From Plastoroseomonas hellenica (GTDB taxonomy: Bacteria; Pseudomonadota; Alphaproteobacteria; Acetobacterales; Acetobacteraceae), in assembly GCF_018129085.1 (NCBI RefSeq), contig NZ_JAAGBB010000001.1, positions 1 through 64,000 of the forward strand: DNA of 64,000 bases, written 5' to 3'. Of the stretch, positions 8,961-18,070 are shown in pieces (within the stretch, counting starts at the first letter, position 1; each line of letters opens with the position of its first letter). A model generated the notes under the pieces. That model did no database searches. It worked only from the letters and a program-made list of their open reading frames with translations, and was not told the origin of the DNA. Made by a program: the position numbers and the translations under genes.

Positions 8961-8997
8961 CGGCCGCGAGCCTTCCATGCCGGAGGGATCGCGGCCG
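8961..8997. terminator. bidirectional hairpin between convergent genes
   Basis: CGGCCGCGA (8961-8969) and TCGCGGCCG (8989-8997) form a 9-bp perfect stem in the 60-bp gap between the convergent NIPSNAP and amino-acid-receptor genes. There is no T-tract. Confidence 0.5.
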
Positions 8998-9004
8998 TCG
9001 GGTG

Positions 9005-10027
9005 TCACCGATTCGGCGGCGCGTAGAGAATGCCGCCATTGGTGTACAAGCGGTTCAGCCCGCGTTCGATGCCGAGCGCCGAGCCACTGCCGAGGTTGCG
9101 CTCGAAGATCTCGCCGTAATTGCCGAGCGTCTCGATCAGGCGCAGCCCGAAATCGTCGCTGATGCCGAGACCTTCGCCGAGGCCGCGGTCCGCCCCCAGC
9201 AGCCGGCGGATCTGCGGGTCCGGATTGCTGAGCTGCTCGCGCGCATTGGCCTGGGTGATGCCGAGCTCCTCCGCATTGATCAGCGTGAACACCGCCCAGC
9301 CGGTGATGTCGTGGAACTGGTCGTCGCCGTGGCGCACGGTGATGCTGAGCGGCTCCTTCGACAGGCGGTCCGGCAGCACGATGTGGTCGGCCGGGTTCTG
9401 CAGCGTGGTGCGCTGCGCATAAAGGATGGTCGCGTCATAGGTGATGGCATCGCAGCGCCCGGCGTCATAGGCCCGGGTGAGGTCGACGCGGGATTCGATC
9501 ACCAGCGGCGTGAAGCTGATGCGGCGGGCGCGGAACCAGTCGGTCAGGTTCAGCTCCGTCGTCGTTCCCGGGGGCACGCAGATGGTGGCGCCGGCAAGCT
9601 GCGCGGCACTGGTGATGCCGGCGGAGCGCCGGACCATGATCCCCTGGTAGTCGTAGTAGAGGATCGCCGGGAAGTTGAAGCCGAGCTGGGTGTCGCGCTG
9701 CATCGTCCAGGTCGTGCTGTTGGTCATGATGTCGATCTCGCCCGACTGCATCGCCGGGAAGCGCGCCTGGGTCGAGAGCGGGACGACCGTGATCTTGGAC
9801 GCATCGCCCAGCACCATGAGTGCCACGGCGCGGCAGAGGTCGATGTTGAAGCCCCGCCAGACACCCTGCGAATCCGGGGCGCCGAAGCCCGGATTGGAAG
9901 GCCCCTGCACGCCGCAACGCAGCGTGCCGCGGGCGCGGATGGCATCGACCGCCGGCCCGGCCGAGGCCTGCGTCGCGAGGAACAGTGCGCCGAGGGCGCC
10001 GAGGCAGCCCGCAATCACCCGTTTCAT
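9005..10027 (-). CDS. amino-acid ABC transporter substrate-binding protein (AapJ/BztA-like)
   Basis: This 340-aa receptor belongs to the SBP_bac_3 family and matches the length of general L-amino-acid receptors of the Aap/Bzt type. It begins with a signal peptide (MKRVIAGCLGALGALFLATQ, ASA cleavage). Typical features are IRARGTLRCGV, GFNIDLCRAVAL, MTNSTTWTMQRD and the AapJ-like end NYGEIFERNLG. It lies 33 bp downstream of a DAO-type oxidoreductase on the same strand, so both are probably in one operon divergent from putA. I infer uptake of the amino acid that the oxidoreductase attacks. No membrane or ATPase subunits follow. Confidence 0.9.
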   Translation of the reverse strand: MKRVIAGCLGALGALFLATQASAGPAVDAIRARGTLRCGVQGPSNPGFGAPDSQGVWRGFNIDLCRAVALMVLGDASKITVVPLSTQARFPAMQSGEIDIMTNSTTWTMQRDTQLGFNFPAILYYDYQGIMVRRSAGITSAAQLAGATICVPPGTTTELNLTDWFRARRISFTPLVIESRVDLTRAYDAGRCDAITYDATILYAQRTTLQNPADHIVLPDRLSKEPLSITVRHGDDQFHDITGWAVFTLINAEELGITQANAREQLSNPDPQIRRLLGADRGLGEGLGISDDFGLRLIETLGNYGEIFERNLGSGSALGIERGLNRLYTNGGILYAPPNR

Positions 10028-10060
10028 CCCATGAACTCCCTGCGTTCTTCGTTGGTGGTG

Positions 10061-11434
10061 TCAGAGGACGCCCTTGCTGTTGAGCGCCGCGAGTTCGGCC
10101 ATCAAGGGTTGGTCGTCGTAGCGTGCCAGGCTCAGCGCCGGCGCATAGGCTGGCAGCGGCGTGCCCGCGACCCAGGCCGCGCAGAGCGCGCCGGTCGCAC
10201 ATGCGCCCATGGTCCCGAAGCCGGACAGCGCGCCCGCCAGGTAGGCACCCTGCCCGCGCATCGGGCCGATCAGCGGCCAGTTCTCCGGCGTCATGGCGTA
10301 GAAGCCGCCATAGTGCCGCGCATTGCGCGGCAGGCGGCCGATATAGGCGGCGAGCATGGGGTTCAGACGGCTCGCCGCGCGCAGCACCGTGTCCGGGAAT
10401 TGCGGATTGACCAGGGGTTCGCCGGCCGGGTCGCTGGCGGTGCGGTTATAGGCCCAGCCGAGCTTGATCCATTTGCCGAGGTCGCCGCCATCCGGCCGGC
10501 AGTGGATGCCGCCGGGCATCGGCGCGAGCAGCGCCGCGGTCTCCGGTTCGGCGGCGAGGATGGCGCGCTCCTCCTCCGTCCAGGGGATCTGCTGGCCGTC
10601 GAGATCGATCGCGAAGGGCATGCCGCGCGGGATGGCGGCCTCCCGGTCCTCGAAGGCGATCTTCTGCTGATAGACGCAGGCGACCGGCAGGTTCTCGCCG
10701 AGCATCGCGGCGATGGCGCCGAGGAAGGGCCCGGCTGCATTCACCACGCGGTCGGCGCGCAGGGTGGCGGGGCCTTCGGCGGTGTCGAGATGCAGGGCGA
10801 AGGGGGTGCCGCCCTCGATGGCGGTGACGCGGGCGCGGCACAGGCGGCCGCCGGCGGCGCGGATCGCCTCGAGCATGTATTGCCCGAGCTGCTGGCCGCT
10901 GATGTCGCCGGCGCGGCGGATATGGAGGATGGCGGCGATATCGGGCGCGAAGCTCGGGAAATGCGCCCGGATCAGTGCCGGATCCAGCAGCACGTCCACG
11001 CCGTCCGGCGCGGCTTCCCAGTCCGCGGACATGGCGGGCTGGTAGAGCCCGGGGGACGTCCCGTCATGAACCCGGATCCGCTGCCCGCCCTCCGCGCCAT
11101 AGCCATGGTGCAGATCATCGATGAGGTCGGCGGGATTGGCGCGCCGCGTTGCCAGGGCATAGCCCCGCCGGGTCATGTGAATGCGGTTGCCGGTCTCGCG
11201 CGCGATCGCTTCCAACTGCCCGATACTGTCGTCGGTGAAGGCGGTCATCACCGGATGCGGCCACCAGTTGCGGTAATTCTCCCCCGACTGGGCGGAGGTG
11301 AGGGCCATGGGGCCCCCGGCCTCCACCAGGACCACATCCTTCAGGCCGCAACGGACGAGATGGTAGGCGACCGCGATCCCGATGCTGCCCGCGCCGATGA
11401 TGGCGATGTCGGTGCTGGCTGGGGATGCCGCCAT
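10061..11434 (-). CDS. FAD-dependent oxidoreductase, DAO family (DadA-like)
   Basis: This 457-aa protein starts with the FAD-binding Rossmann motif IAIIGAGSIGIAVAYHL and continues with the DAO-family pattern, including a C-terminal NWPLIGP segment and a GFGTMG loop. AGGAGG stands upstream of the chosen ATG; earlier in-frame codons overlap the divergent promoter. DAO enzymes oxidise secondary or primary amines of amino acids (D-amino acids, sarcosine, proline derivatives). Divergence from putA and the linked amino-acid receptor suggest a substrate related to proline, such as D-proline, a hydroxyproline or an N-methyl amino acid. The substrate is inference; the fold is clear. Confidence 0.85.
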   Translation of the reverse strand: MAASPASTDIAIIGAGSIGIAVAYHLVRCGLKDVVLVEAGGPMALTSAQSGENYRNWWPHPVMTAFTDDSIGQLEAIARETGNRIHMTRRGYALATRRANPADLIDDLHHGYGAEGGQRIRVHDGTSPGLYQPAMSADWEAAPDGVDVLLDPALIRAHFPSFAPDIAAILHIRRAGDISGQQLGQYMLEAIRAAGGRLCRARVTAIEGGTPFALHLDTAEGPATLRADRVVNAAGPFLGAIAAMLGENLPVACVYQQKIAFEDREAAIPRGMPFAIDLDGQQIPWTEEERAILAAEPETAALLAPMPGGIHCRPDGGDLGKWIKLGWAYNRTASDPAGEPLVNPQFPDTVLRAASRLNPMLAAYIGRLPRNARHYGGFYAMTPENWPLIGPMRGQGAYLAGALSGFGTMGACATGALCAAWVAGTPLPAYAPALSLARYDDQPLMAELAALNSKGVL

Positions 11435-11469
11435 CTCTTGGTCCTCCTGAACGGTGCCGGTACCGTCGG

Positions 11470-11495
11470 TGCAACCTTGCTTGAGAAGGGTTGCG
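11470..11495. promoter_or_regulatory. candidate PutA operator half-sites
   Basis: TGCAAC (11470-11475) is the complement of GTTGCA, the recognition hexamer known for the ribbon-helix-helix domain of E. coli PutA. GTTGCG (11490-11495) is a one-mismatch copy in opposite orientation. Both lie in the 131-bp region between putA and the divergent oxidoreductase, so bound PutA could repress both directions when proline is absent. This is a pattern match without experimental support. Confidence 0.45.
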
Positions 11496-11565
11496 CTTTC
11501 TTGGCTGGAATGGGTATCACCCGTGTCGGGTCGGCACAATAGGCTCGGCTGAGGAAGGGCGGAGA

Positions 11566-14500
11566 ATGGCCACCACGACCATCGGGGTGAAGATTGCCGA
11601 CGACCTGCGGGCGCGGCTGAAGACCGCCGCCGAGGCCCAGGGGCGGACGCCGCATTGGCTGGTCAAGCAGGCGATCATCACGGCGCTCGACGGCATCGAA
11701 CGTGGCGATCCCTTCCCGGGGGAGGCGGCCGGCGCCGCCGTCGCCATCCTCGATGAGGAGGTTGCGTCGGGCCAGGTGCAACCTTTCCTGGAATTCGCCC
11801 AGGGCGTGCAGCCGCAGACCGTGCTCCGGGCGCGGATCACCGAAGCCTATCGCCGGCCGGAGGAGGAGTGCCTCCCCCTGCTGATCGCCAATGCCGCCCT
11901 GCCGGCCGCAGCCGCGGGCCAGGTGCGCGAGACGGCACGGGTGTTGGTGGAAGCGCTGCGCGCCAGGCATCGCCATGGCGGTGTCGAGGGGCTGCTGCAG
12001 GAATTCTCCCTCTCCTCGCATGAGGGCGTCGCCCTGATGTGCCTGGCCGAGGCGCTGCTCCGCATCCCCGACCGGGCCACGCGCGACGCGCTGATCCGCG
12101 ACAAGATCAGCGGCGGCGACTGGGCCGCGCATCTCGGCCATTCCCCCTCGCTGTTCGTGAACGCGGCGACCTGGGGGCTGGTGGTGACCGGCAGGCTCAC
12201 CGCGACCACGAGCGAGGCAGGGCTCTCCGGCGCGCTGACCCGCCTGATCGGCCGCGGTGGGGAGCCGGTGATCCGCAAGGGCGTCGACCTCGCGATGCGG
12301 ATGATGGGCGAGCAGTTCGTCACCGGCCAGACCATCGCGGAAGCGCTGGCGAACAGCCGCCGCATGGAAGCCAAGGGCTTCCGCTTCTCCTACGACATGC
12401 TGGGCGAGGCGGCGACGACCGCGGCCGATGCCGCACGCTACCTCCGCGACTACGAGCAGGCGATCCACGCCATCGGCAAGGCCAGCGGCGGGCGTGGCAT
12501 CCATGAAGGGCCCGGCATCTCGATCAAGCTCTCGGCACTGCATCCGCGCTACGCACGGGCGCAGCGGGACCGTGTGATGACGGAGCTGCTGCCGCGCGTC
12601 CTCGGCCTCGCGGTGCTGGCGCGGCGCTATGACATCGGCCTCAATATCGACGCCGAGGAGGCCGACCGGCTGGAGCTGTCGCTCGATATCCTGGAAGCGC
12701 TCTGCTTCGCGCCGGAGCTCGCGGGGTGGAACGGCATCGGCTTCGTGGTCCAGGCCTATCAGAAGCGCGCCTTCTCCGTGCTGGACTGGCTGATCGACCT
12801 GGCGCGGCGCAGCGGCCATCGCCTGATGCTGCGGCTGGTGAAGGGCGCCTATTGGGACAGCGAGATCAAGCGCGCGCAGGTCGATGGGCTGGAGGGCTTC
12901 CCGGTATTCACCCGCAAGGTCCACACCGACGTCTCCTACCTCGCCTGCGCGCGCAAGCTGCTGGCAGCGGCGGACGCGGTCTTCCCGCAATTCGCGACCC
13001 ACAACGCGCAGACGCTGGCCGCCATCCATGCCATGGCCGGGCAGAACTTCTACGCCGGGCAATATGAGTTCCAGTGCCTGCACGGGATGGGGGAGCCGCT
13101 CTATGAGGAGGTGGTGGGGCGCGGCAAGCTCAACCGCCCCTGCCGTATCTACGCGCCGGTCGGCACGCATGAGACGCTGCTCGCCTATCTGGTGCGGCGA
13201 CTGCTCGAGAATGGCGCCAATTCCTCCTTCGTGCATCGGATCGCCGATCCGGCGGTGCCGGTGGAGGCGCTGATCGCCGATCCCGTGGAGGAAGCACGCG
13301 CGATTCTGCCGCTCGGCGCGCCGCATCCACGCATCGCGCTGCCGCGGGCGCTGTTCGGTCCGCCGCGCGCGAACAGCGCCGGGCTCGACCTCACCAACGA
13401 GCATCGTCTGGGCTCGCTGGCGGCGGCGCTGCTGGCCGGCAGCGATGCGCCGCTCGCCGCGGCGCCGATGCTTGGCGGCGGCGAAGTGGAAGGCGAAGGG
13501 CGGCCGCTGCACAACCCAGCCGACCGCCGCGACCTGGTCGGCTACGTCGTCGAGGCGACGCCGGAGGTGGTGACCGCTGCACTCGCCCAGGCCGCGGCCG
13601 GCGCTCCGATCTGGCAGGCGACGCCGCCGCGGGATCGCGCCGCCTGCCTGCTGCGCGCCGCCGATATCCTGGAAGACCGGATGCCGTCACTGCTCGGCCC
13701 CATCGTGCGCGAAGCCGGCAAGTCCCTGCCCAACGCGGTGGCCGAGGTGCGGGAGGCGGTGGACTTCCTCCGCTACTACGCCAGCCAGGCGCGCGACGGC
13801 TTCGACAACGCCACGCACCGGCCGCTCGGCGTCATCGCCTGCATCAGCCCCTGGAATTTCCCGCTCGCGATCTTCACTGGGCAGGTGGCGGCAGCACTCG
13901 CCGCCGGCAATGCGGTGATCGCCAAGCCCGCCGAGGAGACACCGCTGATCGCCGCCATCGCAGTCCGCATCCTGCGCGAGGCGGGCGTGCCCGCCGACGC
14001 TCTGCAACTCCTGCCGGGCGATGGCGCGATCGGCGCAGCACTGGTCGCTGACAGCCGGGTGCGGGGCGTGATGTTCACCGGCTCCACCGAGGTCGCGAAG
14101 CATATCCAGGCGAGCCTCGCGCAGCGCCTCAGCCCGGATGGACGCCCGATCCCGCTGATCGCGGAGACGGGCGGGCAGAATGCCATGGTGGTGGACAGCT
14201 CGGCGCTGACCGAACAGGTGGTGGCGGATGTGCTCGCTTCCGCCTTCGACAGCGCCGGGCAGCGCTGCTCGGCGCTCCGCATCCTCTGCCTGCAGGAGGA
14301 AGCGGCCGATCGCATGCTCGCGATGCTGCAGGGCGCGATGCAGGAGCTGGCGATCGGCAACCCCGACCGTCTCGTGACCGATATCGGGCCGGTGATCAGC
14401 GCCGAGGCCCGCGACGGGCTGCTGCGCCATGTCGAGGCGATGCGCGGCAAGGGCCGGACGGTCCATTCGCTGCCGCTGCCGGAAGCCTGCCGCCACGGAA

Positions 14501-15450
14501 CCTTCCTGGCGCCGACCCTGATCGAGATCGACCGCGTGGCGGAGCTGGAGCGGGAGGTCTTCGGCCCGGTGCTGCACGTGCTCCGCTTCCGGCGCGACGC
14601 GATGGACGCGCTGATCGCCGATATCAACGCCAGCGGCTATGGCCTGACCTTCGGGGTGCATTCGCGCATCGACGAGACCATCCAGCGCCTGACGGAGCGG
14701 GTGTCGGCCGGCAATATCTATGTCAATCGCAACGTCATCGGCGCGGTGGTCGGCGTGCAGCCTTTCGGGGGGCATGGGCTGTCGGGCACCGGCCCGAAGG
14801 CCGGCGGGCCGCTCTATCTCCACCGGCTGCTGGCAGCATCGCCGCCGGTCCTGCTGGCCGGCAGCGGACAGCGGCGGGAGCCGGGGCTCGCTGCATGGCG
14901 CGACTGGCTGGCGCAGCGGGGCGAGAGCGAGGGTGTCGCGTGCTGCGACAGGCTGGCCATGGGCGTGCCGCCAGGTGAAGCGCTCGATCTGCCGGGGCCG
15001 GTGGGCGAGGCGAACCGCTACAGCCTGCATCCGCGTGGCATGGTGTTCTGCGTGCCGGCGACCCGTTTCGGGCTGATGGCGCAGGTGGCGGCGGCGCTCG
15101 CCGCGGGCAATACAGTGCACCTGCGGCCGCCTGCAGTGGCGCGCGCGGGCTTCGCCGATCTTGTCGATGCGCTTCCCGCCGCCCTGGCGAAGCGTATTGC
15201 GGTCGCTGAAGGCGGCGCGCCGCCACCCTGCGACGCCGTGCTGTTCGAAGGCGATGGCGACGCGCTCTCTGCCCTGCTGGCCGAGGTCGCGGCGGCGCCG
15301 GGCCCGGTCGCGCCGGTCTTCGCGCTGGATGCGATGACGCTGCGCGAAGGACGGGAGGATTATCCGGTCGCGCTGCTCTGCCGGGAGCGTAGCGTCAGCA
15401 CCAACACCGCCGCCGCCGGTGGCAACGCGACCCTGATGGCGATCGGCTAG
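11566..15450 (+). CDS. putA: PutA: proline dehydrogenase / L-glutamate-gamma-semialdehyde dehydrogenase with DNA-binding domain
   Basis: This 1294-aa enzyme oxidises proline to glutamate in two steps, first with FAD then with NAD+, at the inner face of the membrane. The start follows a GGAAGGGCGGAG ribosome site. Residues 1-50 form a ribbon-helix-helix domain (GVKIADDLRARLKTAAE), so it should also repress its own promoter. The proline dehydrogenase barrel spans about 200-560 (GISIKLSALHPRY, GQYEFQCLHGMGEPLYEE, LLENGANSSFVHR). The aldehyde dehydrogenase part (about 640-1110) has ISPWNFPLAIFTGQ, E867 in AETGGQNA and catalytic C901 in GQRCSALR. The remaining C-terminal domain of about 180 residues resembles the lid domain of long PutA proteins. 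Length matches E. coli PutA (1320). Divergent genes suggest a proline-type catabolic module. Confidence 0.97.
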   Translation: MATTTIGVKIADDLRARLKTAAEAQGRTPHWLVKQAIITALDGIERGDPFPGEAAGAAVAILDEEVASGQVQPFLEFAQGVQPQTVLRARITEAYRRPEEECLPLLIANAALPAAAAGQVRETARVLVEALRARHRHGGVEGLLQEFSLSSHEGVALMCLAEALLRIPDRATRDALIRDKISGGDWAAHLGHSPSLFVNAATWGLVVTGRLTATTSEAGLSGALTRLIGRGGEPVIRKGVDLAMRMMGEQFVTGQTIAEALANSRRMEAKGFRFSYDMLGEAATTAADAARYLRDYEQAIHAIGKASGGRGIHEGPGISIKLSALHPRYARAQRDRVMTELLPRVLGLAVLARRYDIGLNIDAEEADRLELSLDILEALCFAPELAGWNGIGFVVQAYQKRAFSVLDWLIDLARRSGHRLMLRLVKGAYWDSEIKRAQVDGLEGFPVFTRKVHTDVSYLACARKLLAAADAVFPQFATHNAQTLAAIHAMAGQNFYAGQYEFQCLHGMGEPLYEEVVGRGKLNRPCRIYAPVGTHETLLAYLVRRLLENGANSSFVHRIADPAVPVEALIADPVEEARAILPLGAPHPRIALPRALFGPPRANSAGLDLTNEHRLGSLAAALLAGSDAPLAAAPMLGGGEVEGEGRPLHNPADRRDLVGYVVEATPEVVTAALAQAAAGAPIWQATPPRDRAACLLRAADILEDRMPSLLGPIVREAGKSLPNAVAEVREAVDFLRYYASQARDGFDNATHRPLGVIACISPWNFPLAIFTGQVAAALAAGNAVIAKPAEETPLIAAIAVRILREAGVPADALQLLPGDGAIGAALVADSRVRGVMFTGSTEVAKHIQASLAQRLSPDGRPIPLIAETGGQNAMVVDSSALTEQVVADVLASAFDSAGQRCSALRILCLQEEAADRMLAMLQGAMQELAIGNPDRLVTDIGPVISAEARDGLLRHVEAMRGKGRTVHSLPLPEACRHGTFLAPTLIEIDRVAELEREVFGPVLHVLRFRRDAMDALIADINASGYGLTFGVHSRIDETIQRLTERVSAGNIYVNRNVIGAVVGVQPFGGHGLSGTGPKAGGPLYLHRLLAASPPVLLAGSGQRREPGLAAWRDWLAQRGESEGVACCDRLAMGVPPGEALDLPGPVGEANRYSLHPRGMVFCVPATRFGLMAQVAAALAAGNTVHLRPPAVARAGFADLVDALPAALAKRIAVAEGGAPPPCDAVLFEGDGDALSALLAEVAAAPGPVAPVFALDAMTLREGREDYPVALLCRERSVSTNTAAAGGNATLMAIG

Positions 15451-15495
15451 AGCATTTTTTGGCGCGCAGATTTACGCCTTCGGGTGATCTTCGGC
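15448..15495 (+). repeat. partial copy of the dispersed 104-bp repeat
   Basis: The stretch starting TAGAGCATTTTTTGGCGCGC directly after putA aligns with the second half of the repeat found at 53614-53717 and (inverted) at 43741-43844: a T-rich run, GGC..GC.GATT, then GCCT.CGGG. It is a degenerate or truncated copy. The aldo/keto reductase stop codon and its last residues (DHPKA) lie inside it. Confidence 0.5.
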
Positions 15496-16509
15496 ACCGG
15501 TCGCCGGCATGCGACCCTGGATCGGGTAGCTCGGGTCGTTGAAGCCTGGCGTGGACGGATGCCCGGTCGGCACCAGCGCGTCGATTAGCAACTCGTCCTC
15601 CGCCGTGAAGCGGTAGTTCAGCGCGCCGATATAATCCTCCAGATGCTGTTCGGTGCGCGGGCCGACGACGGCGCCGGTCACCAGCTTGTTGTTCAGCACC
15701 CAGTTGAGCGCGAAATCCGTCGCGCTGCCGCCCTTCGCCTCGGCATGCGCCTTGATGCGCTGCGCGATCGCGAGCGATTCCGGCCGCCATTCGGTTTCCA
15801 TCATGCGCTTGTCGCCGCGGCCGGCGCGGCTATCCGCCGAGGGCTCGCCCTGCGACGCGTATTTCCCGGTCAGCACGCCGCGCGCCAGCGGGCTGTAGGG
15901 TACGACCCCCAGGCCGAAATGGGCGCAGGCGGGCAGCACCTCGACCTCGGGCATACGGTTCATGGCGTTGTAATAGGGCTGGCAGGCAATAGGGCGGTCG
16001 ATGCCGAGGCGATCGCAGGCGGCGGCGACCGCGGCGATGCGCCAGGCGCGGTAGTTGGACAGGCCGAAGGTGCGGATCTTGCCGGCCCGGATCAGGTCGC
16101 CGATCGCGGAGACGGTGACCTCGAGCGGCGTATCGTGGTCTTCCTTATGCAGGTAGAGCAGGTCGATGCAATCGGTGCCGAGCCGGCGCAGGCTGGCCTC
16201 GACCCCGCGCATCACCCAGTGGCGCGACAGGCCGCGCTCGAAGATCGGCGCGCCGGCGCCGTTCGGGTTGGCGATCTTGCTGGCCAGGAACCAGCGGTTC
16301 CGCTCCTTCGCGATGGCCTTGCCCACCACCTCCTCCGACCGGCCGTTCAGGTATTGATCGGCGGTGTCGATGAAGTTGAAGCCGGCGTCGCGGGCGCGGG
16401 CGATCATGCGTTCGCTGGTCGGCACGTCGGTCGGGCCGCCGAACAGCATGGTGCCGAGACAGAGGCGGCTGACCTTCACGCCGCTGCGGCCGAGCACGCG
16501 GTATTCCAT
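15472..16509 (-). CDS. aldo/keto reductase
   Basis: This 345-aa NADPH-type aldo/keto reductase has the family tetrad context: GFNFIDTADQYLNGRSEE (Asp and Tyr), LASKIANPNG (Lys) and DLLYLHKEDHDTPLEVT (His), followed by FGLSNYRAWRI. Two in-frame ATG codons lie six bases apart; the second has AAGGA at the better 8-nt spacing and is used here (16515 is the alternative). The end GRMPATGAEDHPKA overlaps a dispersed repeat copy, so the tail may be recent. It lies 27 bp downstream of a DAO oxidoreductase and is probably co-transcribed. The substrate is unknown; such enzymes reduce aldehydes or ketones in catabolism. Confidence 0.93.
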   Translation of the reverse strand: MEYRVLGRSGVKVSRLCLGTMLFGGPTDVPTSERMIARARDAGFNFIDTADQYLNGRSEEVVGKAIAKERNRWFLASKIANPNGAGAPIFERGLSRHWVMRGVEASLRRLGTDCIDLLYLHKEDHDTPLEVTVSAIGDLIRAGKIRTFGLSNYRAWRIAAVAAACDRLGIDRPIACQPYYNAMNRMPEVEVLPACAHFGLGVVPYSPLARGVLTGKYASQGEPSADSRAGRGDKRMMETEWRPESLAIAQRIKAHAEAKGGSATDFALNWVLNNKLVTGAVVGPRTEQHLEDYIGALNYRFTAEDELLIDALVPTGHPSTPGFNDPSYPIQGRMPATGAEDHPKA

Positions 16510-16536
16510 GGTCATTTTCCTTGGGACGGTTCGCGA

Positions 16537-17703
16537 TCAGCGGATGCCGGCTTCCGCGTAGGGTTCGCCAGCGAGGACACGACCATAGCCCATGCGTGAG
16601 AGATCGATAGTCCGGTAGCCGCCGTGCAACACCAGTTCCGCGAGCGCGCGACCGACCGCCGGCGCGTGCATCAGGCCATGGCCGGAGAAGCCGCAGGCGA
16701 TGTAGAAATTCTCCAGCCGTCCCGGCCAGTTGCCGAGGATCATGTTGCCGTCCAGCGCATTGCGGTCGTAGTGGCCGACCCAGCTTTCACGGAGCCGCAA
16801 CTCCTCCATCGCCGGGAAGCGATGGGCGATGGCCGGCCAGACCACGCGCTGGAAATAGTCGTGGTCGACATTCCAATTGTGCCCGGCGGCGATACCGAAA
16901 TCGACGACGCTGCCGGCATAGCCGCGATCCCAGGGATGAAAGCCGAGGCCGTTGAGGTCCTTCACGAAGGGCAGGGGCTCGATCGCGGTGCGGCATTCCC
17001 AGAAATGGTCGTGCCGCTGCATCGGCTCGACCGGCAGCGCCATGCCGGCCATGGCCGCGATCTCGGCCGACCAGGTGCCCGCCGCTGAGATCACCGCCTT
17101 CGGCCGCAGCACGCGGCCTGAGGACAGGGTGACCGCGCGTATGGCCGTTCCTTCGACCATAAGCCCTGTCACCCGCTCCGCGATGTAGTCCGCACCTTGC
17201 GAACGCGCCTTGCGGCGAAAGCCCTGGAGCGCGCCGTTCGGCTCCAGGCAGCCATCCTCCGGCGCATGCGCCGCCGCGCCGATATCCGCGACCTGCATCG
17301 AGGGAAAGCGCCGCTGCAGGGCGTCGCGGTCGAGAAGGTCCACCCGGACGCCGAGCGAGGTCTGCAGCACGTGGTTGCGCTCCAGGATGCCGACGCCGCC
17401 GGGAGGCATGATGAAGAGGTAGCCGTCGCGTCGCCAGCCGATCTCCGGCGCCTCGCCATCGACCGAGCAATGCTCGGCGAAGCTTTCGTAGAAGGGGATG
17501 CTGTAGTTCGACATCAGGATGTTCTCGGGCCGCGAGAACAGCCGCCTTGCGCCGCCCGAGGCCCGCGGCGTCGCCGCCCGTTCATAGAGCGGATCGGGCT
17601 CGACCACCGCGACGCGGCCGGCGATGCCGCTGCCGGTCAGGAAGAAGGCGGCGGCGGAGCCGATGACGCCGCCGCCGATGATGAGGATGTCAGGGTCGGT
17701 CAT
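16537..17703 (-). CDS. FAD-dependent oxidoreductase, DAO family
   Basis: This 388-aa flavoprotein begins ILIIGGGVIGSAAAFFL, the FAD-binding motif, and ends with the DAO-type CGFSGHGLMHAPAVGRALAE loop. The family oxidises glycine, sarcosine, dimethylglycine or other amino acids. The start is the ATG before TDPDIL; the ribosome site is weak. It shares only fold-level features with the DAO protein at 10061 and so is not a recent duplicate. The aldo/keto reductase follows in the same direction and may act on the aldehyde or keto product. A broken monooxygenase gene lies immediately upstream on the same strand. Confidence 0.88.
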   Translation of the reverse strand: MTDPDILIIGGGVIGSAAAFFLTGSGIAGRVAVVEPDPLYERAATPRASGGARRLFSRPENILMSNYSIPFYESFAEHCSVDGEAPEIGWRRDGYLFIMPPGGVGILERNHVLQTSLGVRVDLLDRDALQRRFPSMQVADIGAAAHAPEDGCLEPNGALQGFRRKARSQGADYIAERVTGLMVEGTAIRAVTLSSGRVLRPKAVISAAGTWSAEIAAMAGMALPVEPMQRHDHFWECRTAIEPLPFVKDLNGLGFHPWDRGYAGSVVDFGIAAGHNWNVDHDYFQRVVWPAIAHRFPAMEELRLRESWVGHYDRNALDGNMILGNWPGRLENFYIACGFSGHGLMHAPAVGRALAELVLHGGYRTIDLSRMGYGRVLAGEPYAEAGIR

Positions 17704-17789
17704 GGGTCGGCTGCCAGGTTCGCGCGACGGATCGCGGCTGTCCACTTCTCGAGTTCCGATGCGACGAGCCGCCGCAGCAGCACTCGGCC

Positions 17790-18034
17790 GCTGACGTGAC
17801 GACGTTCCAGGCGGCGCGGCCGCCGCTCAGCAGGTCGGGCGAGCCCAGGTTGCGGGCGAGCTGATAGGGGCCCGTTGAAGGCGGTGGACAGGGTCGGTGC
17901 CAGGCTGAGATGCGTCGTTACCCACGCCATCAGCGGCAGCACCGTCATCGGGTCCAGCAGGCTGATCTGACCGCCGCGGCCGAGATAATCCGCGAAGCTG
18001 CTCCGGTAGACATCGGCGAGGGATCGGCCGCAAC
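17790..18034 (-). pseudogene. frameshifted remnant of an NtaA/SnaA/DszA-type flavin monooxygenase
   Basis: The frame reading SFADYLGRGGQISLLDP, TVLPLMAWVTTHLSLAP and TLSTAFNGP continues, after a one-base shift in the GGGGCCC run near 17866-17873, as YQLARNLGSPDLLSGGRAAW then NVVTS. This is the conserved segment of long-chain luciferase-like monooxygenases of the nitrilotriacetate monooxygenase group (xLxP, STxxNxPYxLAR, SGGRxxWNVVTS). Only about 85 of the usual roughly 430 residues remain; both ends are missing. I see nothing else in the 17703-18070 gap. The remnant suggests that the neighbouring oxidoreductases once belonged to a larger catabolic cluster. Confidence 0.7.
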
Positions 18035-18070
18035 CCGGCCCTTGCCAACGGCGCGCCGCCGGATTCTGTG

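Noticed and set aside
9002-11542. Very long open frame opposite the receptor and DAO genes
   Set aside because: It is the antisense shadow of two genes with clear family motifs; long opposite-strand frames are expected at this GC content.
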